Shown one piece after another: positions 52,823 through 61,959 of a stretch of DNA of 64,000 nucleotides. The stretch is taken from positions 124,001-188,000 of the forward strand of contig NZ_JAHXRQ010000003.1 of the NCBI RefSeq assembly GCF_019392335.1, written 5' to 3'. The position numbers were made by a program, and so were the translations under genes. The notes under the pieces are model-generated. The model saw only the letters and a program-made list of their open reading frames with translations, was not told the DNA's origin and searched no databases. The stretch comes from Mameliella sp. CS4 (GTDB lineage: Bacteria; Pseudomonadota; Alphaproteobacteria; Rhodobacterales; Rhodobacteraceae). Each line of letters opens with the position of its first letter. The stretch's first letter is position 1.

Positions 52823-54271
52823 TCATTTCACGCGGGTGTCGTCGATGATGCGGACGCGGGTGGCGGCGCCCGCCAGGGGCCCTGCGTCGCGCAGGATCGC
52901 CAGAAGGGCCAGCCTGTCGGCTGGGGCCAGCCGTGCACCATCCAGCCCTTTCAGGGCCTGCATCAGGCCCGCCTGCAGTGTCGGGTACAGCAGGCAGCCC
53001 AGCAGCGTTTCCGCCGGCGGCCCCATCGCGGGCCAGTAGACGCGGTTGCCGCCGGGCAGGGGTGGCAGGTCATCGGGCAGGGTGACTGTCTGACGGGCCA
53101 CCACCTGCACGTCAGGGGCATAGTCCGCCGGCAGGACGATGTAGAATTGCCCGGTCTCATCCAGCGAGAGACAGAGCAACGCCCCGGCGCGGTCGGAGTT
53201 GAGTGCCAACCGCATCAGGCTGTCGGCGCAATCCGCGGGCACGCGGGCGGCGTCGGTGGCGTGGCAGACCGGGTAGGTTCCTGCCCGCCCGCCAGAGGCC
53301 GTCAGGGACAGCTGTCCTTTGCCCATCGCCCCCAGCGCGCTTGCGATCCCGTCCAGGCCCGTGCCCTGGGCCATGTTGGCCGGGTCCAGCAACGCCCGCA
53401 GATGCGCCGGCATCCGCAACGAGGACAGGTCCAGCGTGCGCGAAGCGCGCAGCGCGCCGTCCTGCGACAGGCGCAGCACCAGTTGAAAGCGATTGCGGTC
53501 GATCAGCCGGACGCTGCCGCCCAGGTAGTAACCGCTGGCGGGCGGCGGCCCGCGCCGCACCCGCGCGGGCGGCGCATCGCGCAAGAGCGCGGTGACCGAA
53601 TTGGCCGCGTCCAGCCAGGCCTCCACGGCCATGTCCGCCAGGGTCCGGCCAACGGGTGTTTCCAATCCCGAGGTCTCATTCACGAAGGCGCCGACCGTGA
53701 TCTCGTCCCGCGCTTCGGGCAGCATGTCCAGGAACTGGCGGATGGCGGCGCTGATGGCGGCGCGCGGGTCGCCCCCGGCCTGACCTGTCAGCCCGGTCAG
53801 CCGCCTGTCCGAGGTCTTGACGATCACCCGCCCGTCGCTGAGATCGACCAGCGTCAGCCGCAGGGTCACGTCCCCATCCGCGATGCCGGTTTCCCCGACC
53901 AGGACAAAATCCGCCTCCTGCCGAAGAGTGGATTGCACGGTTTCCTGCCAGGCGGTTGTGCCTTGCCGGTTCAGCACCAGTGCGAGCGAGGCGCGCAATT
54001 CGGCGCTGCCGGCCAGGATGCGGGGCTTGGCAGGCCAGTCGGCGCACATCTCCTGCGCGGCGCGGCTCATGATCGCCTCAACCTCGGCAACCGGCAACGG
54101 GGTCTCCGCCGCCAGCGGCGCCGCAAGCGCAATGGTGCTGCCCGCCGGGATCTGTCCCTCTGCCATCCGGCAGAGTTCCGCGCCCAGTTGGGTTTCGGCC
54201 TGCGCCAAGGCGGTGCGGGGCAGGATCAAGGCCAGCGCGAGCAGGGCGGACAGGAGGGCAATGCGCAGCAT
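52823..54271 (-). CDS. Secreted protein of unknown function, DUF4384-like C-terminus
   Basis: A 482-residue exported protein (signal peptide 1-23, RTALAQ). Two segments (about 80-165 and 190-300) resemble FlgO/CsgG-like lipoprotein-type folds, with ADFVLVGETGIADGDVTLRL and GYYLGGSVRLIDRNRFQLVL. The C-terminal part (about 365-440: LCLSLDETGQFYIVLPADY, LPPLPGGNRVYWPAMGPP) resembles the DUF4384 beta-domain often attached to caspases and other envelope proteins. The family is not securely assigned. Last gene of the caspase operon, 3 bp after the caspase gene. Confidence 0.75.
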   Translation of the reverse strand: MLRIALLSALLALALILPRTALAQAETQLGAELCRMAEGQIPAGSTIALAAPLAAETPLPVAEVEAIMSRAAQEMCADWPAKPRILAGSAELRASLALVLNRQGTTAWQETVQSTLRQEADFVLVGETGIADGDVTLRLTLVDLSDGRVIVKTSDRRLTGLTGQAGGDPRAAISAAIRQFLDMLPEARDEITVGAFVNETSGLETPVGRTLADMAVEAWLDAANSVTALLRDAPPARVRRGPPPASGYYLGGSVRLIDRNRFQLVLRLSQDGALRASRTLDLSSLRMPAHLRALLDPANMAQGTGLDGIASALGAMGKGQLSLTASGGRAGTYPVCHATDAARVPADCADSLMRLALNSDRAGALLCLSLDETGQFYIVLPADYAPDVQVVARQTVTLPDDLPPLPGGNRVYWPAMGPPAETLLGCLLYPTLQAGLMQALKGLDGARLAPADRLALLAILRDAGPLAGAATRVRIIDDTRVK

Positions 54272-54274
54272 GGG

Positions 54275-56107
54275 TCAGTCTTCCGTGACGTATTCGGCCA
54301 GCACGTTGTCCTCGCTGCCGGGCAGCAGGCTGGGCGATTGGCGCAGGTCCTGCTGGGCCAGTCTTTCGTCGATGTGATCGCGCAATTCGGACAGGCGGAT
54401 CCGCCCGTCGCCATCGGCATCCGCCGCACCGCGCAGCCCCTCCAGCGTGTAGTAGCTGAAGGCGCCTTGCTTCTTGTCGTCCAGCCAGTGGGCAAACTGC
54501 GGCGTGCGGAAATCGGTTGCTGTCAGGACCGAAACCCGGGCCTTTTCCTGCGGCGGCGCCACGGCGACCCCGAAAGCGCCCGAGACGCCTGGCACAAGGC
54601 TGCCCTGCGTGGACAGGCCCGAGAAACAGGCGTCCAGCAGGACGGTGACACTCTTGACCGGCAGGGTTTCCAGCTGACGGATCAGCATGTCCAGCGGGTA
54701 GGCGCCAAAGCCCGGTTCGGCGGCGGGCACGTCCACGGGCAGCAGATAGCCGCTTGGCAGGCCTTCCTCGTGAAAGACAGGGACACCGTGGCCCGAGTAG
54801 ATGACCACGATGTCATCGACAAAGCGCGCGCGGCGGGCCAGCCGCCCGTCCGGCACCTCGTCGGTGCCGAACCAGCGCGCCATGCCGATGGAGTTCAGGT
54901 CCTTTTCGACGATGATGTTTTCCTGCGGCACGCGCAGGGTGTCACGGAAATAGCGGGCAAAGGCCTCGGCATCGTTGTGGGCATATTCGACAGGCGGCGC
55001 CTCGGCGTAGCTGCGGTTGCCGATGATCAGGACCAGCGTTTCGGGCCGGGCGACGGCCACGGTGACGGGCGCCTTGGGCGCAGGCGCGGGCCGGGGGGCG
55101 GCAATCACCGGCTGGCGTTCCGGAAGATCGGGCCAGAGCGCCTCTGGCACCGGCCACAGCCGCACGGTCCCGTCCCAGCTGGCGGTCAGCAGGCTGCGCC
55201 CGTCGGGTGCGAAATCCACCGCGTCGATCGAGGCGCCGTGGCCGTCGAAAACCTGCAGTTCCTCACCCTTCTCGACGTTCCAGAGATAGGCCTTGCGGTT
55301 CCATTCACCGGTCAGGGCCAGCGCGCCATCGGGGCTGAGATCGACGGCGCGGATTGCGGCCTCGTGCCCCGGAAAGCGCCGCAGGACCTTGCCTGTGTCC
55401 AGATCCCAGAGGATCGCGCTCTTGTCCCAGCTGCCGGTGATGGCGCGTTTGCCTTCGGGGCCGAAGGCCACCGAGAGGATCAGCGCCTCGTGCCCGTCAA
55501 GGGTGCGGATCTCCTCGCCGCTGGCCATGTCCCACAGTCGCGCGGTCCGGTCTGTGCTGCCGGTCAGGAGGCGGGTGCCGTCAGGGCTAATCGCCAGCGA
55601 GGTGATGGTTTCATCGTGGCCGGAAAATTGGCGCAATTGGGCGCCGCTGCGCAGGTCCCAGAGCCGCGCGATCCCGTCGTTGCCGCCGGTGACGGCCTGC
55701 CGCCCGTTGGGGCTGTAGGCGGCAGAGGTAAAGCGCCCGCCGTCCTGCGTCAGTTTCAGGACTTCCTCGCCGGTGGAGAGGTCCCAGACCCGCGCGGTGC
55801 CATCGGCGCTGGCGGTCAGGGCGCGGGTGCCATCGGGGCTGAAGGCGACGCCGCTCACGCGGTGCTCATGGCCTTCGAGGATGGCCAGCCCGCGCTGGGT
55901 GGACACCTCCCAGAGTTCCGCCGTGTAATCGGCGCTGCCGGTCAGGACATGCCGACCGTCGGGGCTGAAGACGGCGGCGTCGATGGCGCCCTGATGGCCG
56001 GTCAGCACGGTCGAGCCCGGCTCTTCGGCCCAGAGCGGGCCGGTCTGGACAAGACCGGCCAGTGCTGTTGCCAAGGCGAACCGGGTCAGAGGCTGTATGC
56101 GTCGCAT
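54275..56107 (-). CDS. Secreted seven-bladed WD40 propeller fused to a caspase (C14) domain
   Basis: A 610-residue exported protein. Signal peptide 1-27 (GPLWAEE). Seven WD40 blades (about 33-320), each GH...FSPDG...LWD, complete a propeller. A Pro-rich linker (330-350) precedes a caspase-like domain (356-600) with LVLIIGNRSYAEAPPV, catalytic His440 (VVIYSGHGVP) and Cys494 (VLLDACFSGLS). An EF-hand-like loop (DADGDGRIRLSE, 563-574) follows. It should cleave proteins in the periplasm after Arg/Lys or Asp; calcium dependence is inferred. ATG 56107 follows GGAAAGG; GTG 56140 would overlap the upstream stop. The order propeller-then-caspase is the reverse of many cyanobacterial orthocaspases. Confidence 0.93.
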   Translation of the reverse strand: MRRIQPLTRFALATALAGLVQTGPLWAEEPGSTVLTGHQGAIDAAVFSPDGRHVLTGSADYTAELWEVSTQRGLAILEGHEHRVSGVAFSPDGTRALTASADGTARVWDLSTGEEVLKLTQDGGRFTSAAYSPNGRQAVTGGNDGIARLWDLRSGAQLRQFSGHDETITSLAISPDGTRLLTGSTDRTARLWDMASGEEIRTLDGHEALILSVAFGPEGKRAITGSWDKSAILWDLDTGKVLRRFPGHEAAIRAVDLSPDGALALTGEWNRKAYLWNVEKGEELQVFDGHGASIDAVDFAPDGRSLLTASWDGTVRLWPVPEALWPDLPERQPVIAAPRPAPAPKAPVTVAVARPETLVLIIGNRSYAEAPPVEYAHNDAEAFARYFRDTLRVPQENIIVEKDLNSIGMARWFGTDEVPDGRLARRARFVDDIVVIYSGHGVPVFHEEGLPSGYLLPVDVPAAEPGFGAYPLDMLIRQLETLPVKSVTVLLDACFSGLSTQGSLVPGVSGAFGVAVAPPQEKARVSVLTATDFRTPQFAHWLDDKKQGAFSYYTLEGLRGAADADGDGRIRLSELRDHIDERLAQQDLRQSPSLLPGSEDNVLAEYVTED

Positions 56108-56136
56108 TCGGATGCCTTTCCAGGTCGTGCGGGGCG

Positions 56137-56820
56137 TCACCAGGTGATGGTGATGTTGCCGTCCTTGTCCTTTTGCAGCGTGCCGGGCAAGGGTTCTTCG
56201 GGCGGGGCCACCGGTTCGACGCTTTCGACGGGCGGCGGCGCAGTGGGCGCGGCTGCGGGGGCGTTCGACTCAGGCCTTGCGGGCAGAAGCAGCGTCACCT
56301 CGACCCGGCGGTTGATCGCGGCGGTCGGATTGCCGGGCGTCTTGAGCCGGGTTTCACCAAAACCGACGGCGATGAGGCGGTGCGGCTCGATGGGGAAATT
56401 TTCGACGAGGAAGCGTGCAACGCTTTCGGCGCGTCGCTCCGAGAGCCACTGGTTGTAGGCGTCGTCGCCCGAAACATCCGTATGGCCAGCGATCAGGTAG
56501 CGATGCGGACGCAGCGCCGAGGAGGCCAGCGCGTGCCCGAGCGCGGCCAGGTCCTCGCGGGCGCGCCAAGTCAGCTCGTAGCTGTCGAGCGCAAAAAAGA
56601 CCTGCAGGTCGATGCTGTGTTGCGGCACCACCCAGACTGTGCGGCCGCCGATCTGCACGCCCCGGGCGGCCTCTTCTACAGGGGCGGTGCTTTCCTGCTG
56701 CACCGGGGCTAGCGAGGTGATGATCTTCTGGATCTCTTCGGCCTGGTCGGCCTGCACCGGCAGGGCGGTGACAAGGGCAAGGCTCAATCCGGCGAGCCAC
56801 TTGGGTGCGGTGATGGTCAT
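56137..56820 (-). CDS. OmpA-domain exported protein B
   Basis: A 227-residue protein with a signal peptide (1-24, ALPVQAD) and an OmpA C-terminal-like peptidoglycan-binding domain (about 68-182): FFALDSYELTWRAREDLAAL, YLIAGHTDVSGDDAYNQWLS, RRAESVARFL and the end NRRVEVTLL. The conserved Asp/Arg contacts to diaminopimelate are in HTDVSG and INRRVEV. A Pro/Ala/Glu-rich tail follows. It shares an N-terminal element (IIKSLAP/IITSLAP) with the OmpA protein at 58921, so the two are paralogues. Confidence 0.9.
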   Translation of the reverse strand: MTITAPKWLAGLSLALVTALPVQADQAEEIQKIITSLAPVQQESTAPVEEAARGVQIGGRTVWVVPQHSIDLQVFFALDSYELTWRAREDLAALGHALASSALRPHRYLIAGHTDVSGDDAYNQWLSERRAESVARFLVENFPIEPHRLIAVGFGETRLKTPGNPTAAINRRVEVTLLLPARPESNAPAAAPTAPPPVESVEPVAPPEEPLPGTLQKDKDGNITITW

Positions 56821-56853
56821 GTCTCTTCTCCCTTGGGTGCGGTGGCGCGGCTG

Positions 56854-57798
56854 TCAGTTGCCGCGCAGCAGGTCGGTGACACCGCCAGAGCCCAGACCGG
56901 TGCCCGGGGGCGGCGCATGGCGGCTTTCCAGCGGCAGATCGGTTGCGGGGTCGGCGGGCGGCGTGGCGGGGGGGGCCGAAGGTGCGGCCCCGGTGATCTC
57001 GCGCAGCAGGTCGGACTGCGCCAGGATCGCGCTCAGCCGGGTGCTCTTGTTGAAGCTGTGGTCGTCGTTGGCTGTCATGCCGCCGGAATGGTGCAGGGCG
57101 ACAGGGTGCAACTCGCGGTCGAAAAGGATCGAGCCGGAGCTGCCGGGCTGGGTGTCGCAGCGGTGGCGCAGGATCGGCCCGCTGTCCTGCTCTCGCAGGG
57201 CGAAACAGCGGAACCGCGTCATGACCTGGGGCCGGCCCAGCGGATGATGGATCACCATGAGCGGATCGCCCGGGTCGACGGTGACGTCCTCGATCAGCAG
57301 CGGCAGGATGTCCTGTGGCAGATCGATCATGCGCACGAGGCTGAAATCCAAGACCGAATGCCAGTCGGCAGGGTCGATCGACAGGGTATAGCGCTGCGTA
57401 TCCTTGGCGCCTTGCAAGAGGTAGCCGGTCAGGATCGAGGCGGCGAGCAGCCTGTGGGGCCCGTCTTCGGGAATGCAGTGGTGGTTGGTCAGGACCCAGC
57501 CGCCAGGCAGGATCGCGCCGGTGCAGGTCACGAGGTCGCGCCCGCCCCGGTCGTTCTGTTCAAGCAGGTCGACCCTGCCGATGGCCTGGGCCAGGCGGCG
57601 GATCGGATCGTCGGCGGGCAATTCGCGGATCGGTTCAAAGGCCCCGTCCTGCGCCGCGATATAGGCGCTGGCATTGCCGGTGCTTTCTAGGAAGACGAGG
57701 TCCGTCTTGCCATAGTCATCGGCGCTGAAGGTGGCGACCTGGGCCTGTGCCGACACAGCGGCCAGCGACAGGGCAAGGGTGAGCACGAAACGGATCAT
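56854..57798 (-). CDS. Secreted trypsin-like serine protease
   Basis: A 314-residue exported protease (signal peptide 1-19, VSAQAQ). The catalytic triad is His107 (VLTNHHCIPE), Asp151 (VLDFSLVRM) and Ser221 (PGSSGSILFD); cysteines in CTGAIL and NHHC form the usual disulfide. The C-terminal 55 residues are Pro/Ala/Gly-rich and have no PDZ domain. Active-site contexts match the PDZ protease at 1305-3038. It is flanked by OmpA-domain and unknown exported proteins in the caspase operon, which makes it a candidate processing partner of the caspase. Confidence 0.92.
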   Translation of the reverse strand: MIRFVLTLALSLAAVSAQAQVATFSADDYGKTDLVFLESTGNASAYIAAQDGAFEPIRELPADDPIRRLAQAIGRVDLLEQNDRGGRDLVTCTGAILPGGWVLTNHHCIPEDGPHRLLAASILTGYLLQGAKDTQRYTLSIDPADWHSVLDFSLVRMIDLPQDILPLLIEDVTVDPGDPLMVIHHPLGRPQVMTRFRCFALREQDSGPILRHRCDTQPGSSGSILFDRELHPVALHHSGGMTANDDHSFNKSTRLSAILAQSDLLREITGAAPSAPPATPPADPATDLPLESRHAPPPGTGLGSGGVTDLLRGN

Positions 57799-57872
57799 CC
57801 TGTGGGTCTTTCGATCTGCGGGAACAGGGGGGGATGCGCCGAGGCGCGGCGCATCCCGGTTTTCATCGGTGT

Positions 57873-58856
57873 TCAGCGGTTGCCCATGAGGCCGATCTTC
57901 TGGATCTCGAACCGGTTGCCCGACATCGCGATCCGGGCCTGGACACCCATCGATTCAACCATCAGGCGCAGGTTGCGGTTCAACCGCGCCACGTCCGAGC
58001 AGGTCTCGTACCAGTAGTCGGCGCTGGTCATGGTGACACGCACCGGGCGGTGGTGGTCATAGCCCTTGAAACCGGCCAGGTAGCCTTCGATCAGGGTCAT
58101 TTCCTGCGGCTGGAACCCGGTGAAGGCCAGCGTATAGGCGGTGGTCAGGCCGGTGCAGCCAGCGGGGGCCGGAATGACCGGCTGCTGGGCAACGGGCGGT
58201 GTCACGATTACCGGCTGTTGCGGCATCGGCTGCGGGCTGGCGGGCGAGAGCACGTCAAGCTTGGTGGCCAGGACACGGCCCACCTCTGCGCCGATGGTCT
58301 TGGCCTCTTTGCCGACATGTTCCAGAACGCAGTCGCGGTTGCAGACACGCGGCAGCGAGGCGACCGGGATCTCACCCGCGCCGGGGCCAAAGGCCACCTC
58401 GAAGTTGCCGAGGCTCTGCATGGTCTGCGCGTGCAGCATACGGCCCGTCACCCGGATGCGCAGGTCCAGCACGTCGGGGATATAGGGGTTCTGATCCGCC
58501 GAGGCGTAGATCTGGATCGGCATGATCACGTCGATCGGAACGTTGGGCACGCGCTGGGCCAGGGCGATCAGCTCGGCATCCGACCGGCGCACGCGGTTCG
58601 GATCGGTAAAGCTCATGATGACGCCGGTCTGGTCATAGACGCGAAAGCCCATCGTCTGCATCTCGGTGATCATGGCGCGCAGAACGCGTTCGAACACGCG
58701 AGAGTTGCCGGGCACCGTGTCGAGGTCGGCGTCCTCTGGCACGGGCAGGATGTTGGGTTGATCGCCGGCGTATGTGGGCGCCGGGGCAAGCGAGAGGGCC
58801 AGCACGAGCGCCAGGCTCGCGAATGCGCCCATCAGGGTCTTGGTCAGGAATTTCAT
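57873..58856 (-). CDS. Exported protein of unknown function, FlgO/LpoB-like N-terminal part
   Basis: A 327-residue exported protein (signal peptide about 1-30, APAPTYA). The N-terminal half (about 40-190) resembles CsgG/FlgO/LpoB-type folds: RVFERVLRAMITEMQTMGF, PIDVIMPIQIYASADQ and LRIRVTGRMLHAQTMQ. A Pro/Gln linker (200-225) leads to a C-terminal domain with GFQPQEMTLIEGYLAGFKG and SADYWYETCSDVARLNRNL. Family assignment is tentative. It lies between an OmpA-domain gene and the trypsin-like protease gene. Confidence 0.75.
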   Translation of the reverse strand: MKFLTKTLMGAFASLALVLALSLAPAPTYAGDQPNILPVPEDADLDTVPGNSRVFERVLRAMITEMQTMGFRVYDQTGVIMSFTDPNRVRRSDAELIALAQRVPNVPIDVIMPIQIYASADQNPYIPDVLDLRIRVTGRMLHAQTMQSLGNFEVAFGPGAGEIPVASLPRVCNRDCVLEHVGKEAKTIGAEVGRVLATKLDVLSPASPQPMPQQPVIVTPPVAQQPVIPAPAGCTGLTTAYTLAFTGFQPQEMTLIEGYLAGFKGYDHHRPVRVTMTSADYWYETCSDVARLNRNLRLMVESMGVQARIAMSGNRFEIQKIGLMGNR

Positions 58857-58920
58857 GTGGGACTCCTCCAATGTGGTCCGGATTTCTGCGCGGCGCCCGG
58901 GAAGGCGCGGCGCCTATGGC

Positions 58921-59847
58921 TTAGTGAAGAACGATGATGCGGCCGTCGGGCTGGACGATCACGCGACCAGAGGCCGGCAGGCCGGGGTCGCAGTCGATGC
59001 CCGGCTCGGGCGAGAAATCGTCCAGGTCCAGCGCCTTGCCGTCCGGGCTGACGACACCGGCGGGGCAGGGCGGCAGCGGCGGCACGTATTGCGCGCCGGT
59101 CTGTGGCGGCAGCACGGGCTGTGGCATCGGCTGCGGCATGGGCTGCTTGTCCAGATCGCTGGTCTGCGGGGCCGGTTGCGGCACCGCTTGGGGCAGTGGG
59201 ACCATCGGCTGCACCCTGTCGATCAGAGTGATCTCGACCCGACGGTTCTCGGCCGCATAGGGATCGGCGGGGTTGCGGGGATAACGCTCGCCCCATCCGA
59301 CCACTTCGAGCCGCCACGAGGGGATCGAGTGATAGCGCATCAGGTAGCGCTTGACCGCCCAGGCCCGGCGATAGGACAGGTCGACGTTGTAATCCTCGGG
59401 CCCGCGCGCGTCGGTGTGACCGGCGATCAGGTAGCGGTTGTTCATCAACTGCGGGGACCTCAGCGCCTGGCCGATCAGGTCCAGGTCCTGCCGCGCAGGG
59501 GGTGTCAGGAAAGCGCTGTCATAAGCGAAATACACTGTCACGTCCAAGCTGTAGCCATAGTTCAGCACGATGGGCCGCCGGTCGATGATGATGGTCGTCG
59601 GCCGCCCCACGATCACCGGCGGCAGAAAGACGTCCGGCAAGGGATGCGTGACCACGGGCGGCGTTCCGGCCGGCGGCGTGGCGGGCTGACCTGCCATCGG
59701 CGCCAGCGACTTGATGATCGCGGTGACGCTGTCCGCCCGCGAGCTGTCCAGTTGCAGGGTTTCGGTCGTTGTCTGCGCATGGGCCGGAGAGAAGGCTCCG
59801 ACCGCGACGGCAAACAGGATGGATAGTCGTTTTCGGATGTGGTGCAT
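58921..59847 (-). CDS. OmpA-domain exported protein A
   Basis: A 308-residue exported protein (signal peptide 1-24, FSPAHAQ), first gene of the caspase operon. The peptidoglycan-binding OmpA domain spans about 100-212: YFAYDSAFLTPPARQDLDLI, YLIAGHTDARGPEDYNVDLS, RRAWAVKRYLMRYHS and ENRRVEITLI. A Pro/Gln-rich linker with repeated QPMP units follows and ends in a short Cys-containing tail (PPCPAGV, GIDCDPG). It likely anchors partners to the cell wall. The upstream 300 bases must hold the operon promoter. Confidence 0.9.
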   Translation of the reverse strand: MHHIRKRLSILFAVAVGAFSPAHAQTTTETLQLDSSRADSVTAIIKSLAPMAGQPATPPAGTPPVVTHPLPDVFLPPVIVGRPTTIIIDRRPIVLNYGYSLDVTVYFAYDSAFLTPPARQDLDLIGQALRSPQLMNNRYLIAGHTDARGPEDYNVDLSYRRAWAVKRYLMRYHSIPSWRLEVVGWGERYPRNPADPYAAENRRVEITLIDRVQPMVPLPQAVPQPAPQTSDLDKQPMPQPMPQPVLPPQTGAQYVPPLPPCPAGVVSPDGKALDLDDFSPEPGIDCDPGLPASGRVIVQPDGRIIVLH

Positions 59848-60148
59848 GTCGTCTCCCCCACGGCAATGCGTTGGACACCCGTCTAGGAATTCGGCTGATA
59901 CCGGAACTGACTGGAACTTGGGTGCCTGTGAAGTCAGCCTCGTCCAATCAGGAAGCAGCGGCCTTGAGGCAGATCAAAAAGAATTCGATTTGCAGAATAT
60001 AATTACCTGACAGGAGGTTGCGATCGCTTCTTCATGTTTTGGAAAAGGCGATCCGCCTATTTCGCCGCGCGGAGAGATCAGAGCGCGGGGGCGCCGACTC
60101 GCTTGAGAGCAGGTGTTTAGAAGGCCAGGCATGTCCCGAAGGCCGGAA
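59848..60148. other. Intergenic region upstream of the caspase operon
   Basis: About 300 bases with no convincing gene. A stretch near 59940-60010 (around AAAAAGAATTCGATTTGC and AGAATATAATTACCTG) is clearly AT-richer than its surroundings and is the most promoter-like part. No palindrome of note was seen. Confidence 0.5.
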
Positions 60149-61666
60149 TCAGCCTGCGCCGTTCCGTGGATCCAGGAGCGCCTTGAAACCGGCGCGAGTC
60201 TTTGGCGCGTCGAAATCGGCAAAGGTCTGCATGACGCGGGCGCGTTCGGCATCCTGTCTCTGGTGCAGCACGGTGGTCAGTGCGCCAATGCTGCGGGCGA
60301 TTTCCAGTTGCCGGTCGTGATCGGTGTCCGTCAGCGTGCCAAAGACAGAGGACAGCGCTTTTTGCTGGACGACGCTGTCGTTGAAATCGCCCAGGTTGTC
60401 CTGAAGCTTTTTCAGCGCCTTGATGAGGCGTGTCATATCGGATTGGCCAAAGAGCGGCGCAAAAAACTCCATCAGGTAGCGCAGTTTCTTGCACTGGATA
60501 CGCAACCGGTGAATTTCCGCGTCCGGCGTGTCCGAGTCGATTGCCCGGGCGACCTTGCGGACCTTGCGGTAGCGTTTTCGGATCAGTTGTTGGGCGTAGT
60601 CGCGGGCGGGATGGTCGGCCTCATCCCCCCTGTCCAGACGCTCGTGCGGCGTGGCAAAGAGGTCATGCAGGGCCGTGATTTCGGCGTCGTATGTCTCGCT
60701 CCGGAGATGGCGGCAGAGCGCGTCATGGGCACCGTGACGCTCCTTGGCAAAATGGTCGAAGAGCAGGTCGACGCCGGGGCGCAGGCTGTCGGGAACCATC
60801 TGCACGTAGCGGGGGCGTTCGATCAGGTAGACGTCGAGATCCCGCAAGCGCCCCGTGACCGACATGAGGGCCGAAAACCGGGCCTTGAGGTCCGCGGCCT
60901 GACCCGGGCTGTAGACGCCCGTAAACAAGGAGACGACAGAGCGGATCTTGCGCAGGGCGACACGGTAATCGTGCAGGAACTCACTGTCATGATCGGCGAT
61001 GATTCCCGGTTCGTTGACGCGGACGACGGGCAGATGCGCGGCGACGATCGCCGAGGCCGCGTCAAAGGCAGGTGTGTCTGGCGAGAGCGCGACATCCGGT
61101 TTCGGCTGGTAGGCGGTCGCTCCGGGGGCAAGTGCTTCCAGTGCCTCGCGGGGGCAGCAGCGGGAGGGCTCGGAGCGGAGGTGTTTGACGAGCCGCTTGT
61201 AGTCGCCTTTCTGTCCGGCGAGGGGCCGCAGCCCGAGAAGGCTGATCTGCCCCCCCTTGTCCGTCGTCAGGACGCGGAGATGGCCGTGACACAGAAGCCT
61301 GTCCTTGGCGTCGCGCAGCGCGACATCCTGTGCCCCCATCTCTGCCGTGACCAGTTCAAGAAGCCTGCGCAGCGGCGACAGGTGCTTTGCAAGGATGCGC
61401 GCTACCGGGCCGTCGGGCATTTCGTCGAGGAATCCGGCCGGGGCGCTGTCCTGCCGCGTTTCGCCTCCACTTGCGTCCAGCAATGACAGGGTGTCGCCTG
61501 CCGAAAGAAGGAGCACGCCCTTGTGGGCCAGTTCCGTATCGAAACTGTCGAAAAGCCTGGCGTGCGCATGGGCCTCATGGCCCAGGACCGAGACGCGGCA
61601 CTCCCCGCCAAGCGTGGCGCGGAGATCGCCGTGGAACAGCAGTGTTTTCGGTTCGGTCTTGCTCAT
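60149..61666 (-). CDS. CHAD-domain protein with degenerate CYTH-like N-terminus
   Basis: A 505-residue cytoplasmic protein. The C-terminal CHAD domain (about 210-490) is helical and rich in conserved His/Arg: EFLHDYRVALRKIRSVVSLF, GRLRDLDVYL, RKVARAIDSDTPDAEIHRLRIQCKKLRYLMEF-type sequence and KKLQDNLGDFND. CHAD proteins bind polyphosphate. The N-terminal 200 residues occupy the place of a CYTH triphosphatase domain, but the ExExK motif is not visible, so it may be inactive. ATG 61666 (MSKTEPK) is chosen. Divergent from the DinB-like gene. Confidence 0.85.
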   Translation of the reverse strand: MSKTEPKTLLFHGDLRATLGGECRVSVLGHEAHAHARLFDSFDTELAHKGVLLLSAGDTLSLLDASGGETRQDSAPAGFLDEMPDGPVARILAKHLSPLRRLLELVTAEMGAQDVALRDAKDRLLCHGHLRVLTTDKGGQISLLGLRPLAGQKGDYKRLVKHLRSEPSRCCPREALEALAPGATAYQPKPDVALSPDTPAFDAASAIVAAHLPVVRVNEPGIIADHDSEFLHDYRVALRKIRSVVSLFTGVYSPGQAADLKARFSALMSVTGRLRDLDVYLIERPRYVQMVPDSLRPGVDLLFDHFAKERHGAHDALCRHLRSETYDAEITALHDLFATPHERLDRGDEADHPARDYAQQLIRKRYRKVRKVARAIDSDTPDAEIHRLRIQCKKLRYLMEFFAPLFGQSDMTRLIKALKKLQDNLGDFNDSVVQQKALSSVFGTLTDTDHDRQLEIARSIGALTTVLHQRQDAERARVMQTFADFDAPKTRAGFKALLDPRNGAG

Positions 61667-61959
61667 TGCTCCGGGGCAGTCGCTTGGGGCCTTTGGCCGT
61701 TGGTCTTTCGATGGCCAGACTGTCACAGAACCGCGCCCCGGTGAACGGACGCGGGGAGGGACGTCGCGTCAGGTCGCCCCTGTGCCGTCGATCTGCCCGG
61801 GTCGGTGCCGTGTGCCTTTTTCCGCGGCTTTATCGGATTGCCCTCGCTCGCCGGCTCTGTAAACCTCCGGCGCGGGGCGACCGGCGATGTGCCGGGCAGG
61901 CGCCCTGGCTTTGGGCCGCCCGATGGGACCGTGGCGGCCGAGGGAAAGGAAACCGGCGG

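Noticed and set aside
54275..56107. CRISPR-like periodic repeats
   Set aside because: The roughly 125-bp periodicity comes from WD40 coding repeats with diverged sequence, not identical repeats with spacers.
53147..56458. An 1103-codon plus-strand open frame
   Set aside because: It is antisense to the caspase and two neighbours. Such long open antisense frames arise from high third-position GC, and its product is low-complexity Arg/Gly/Pro/Ala.
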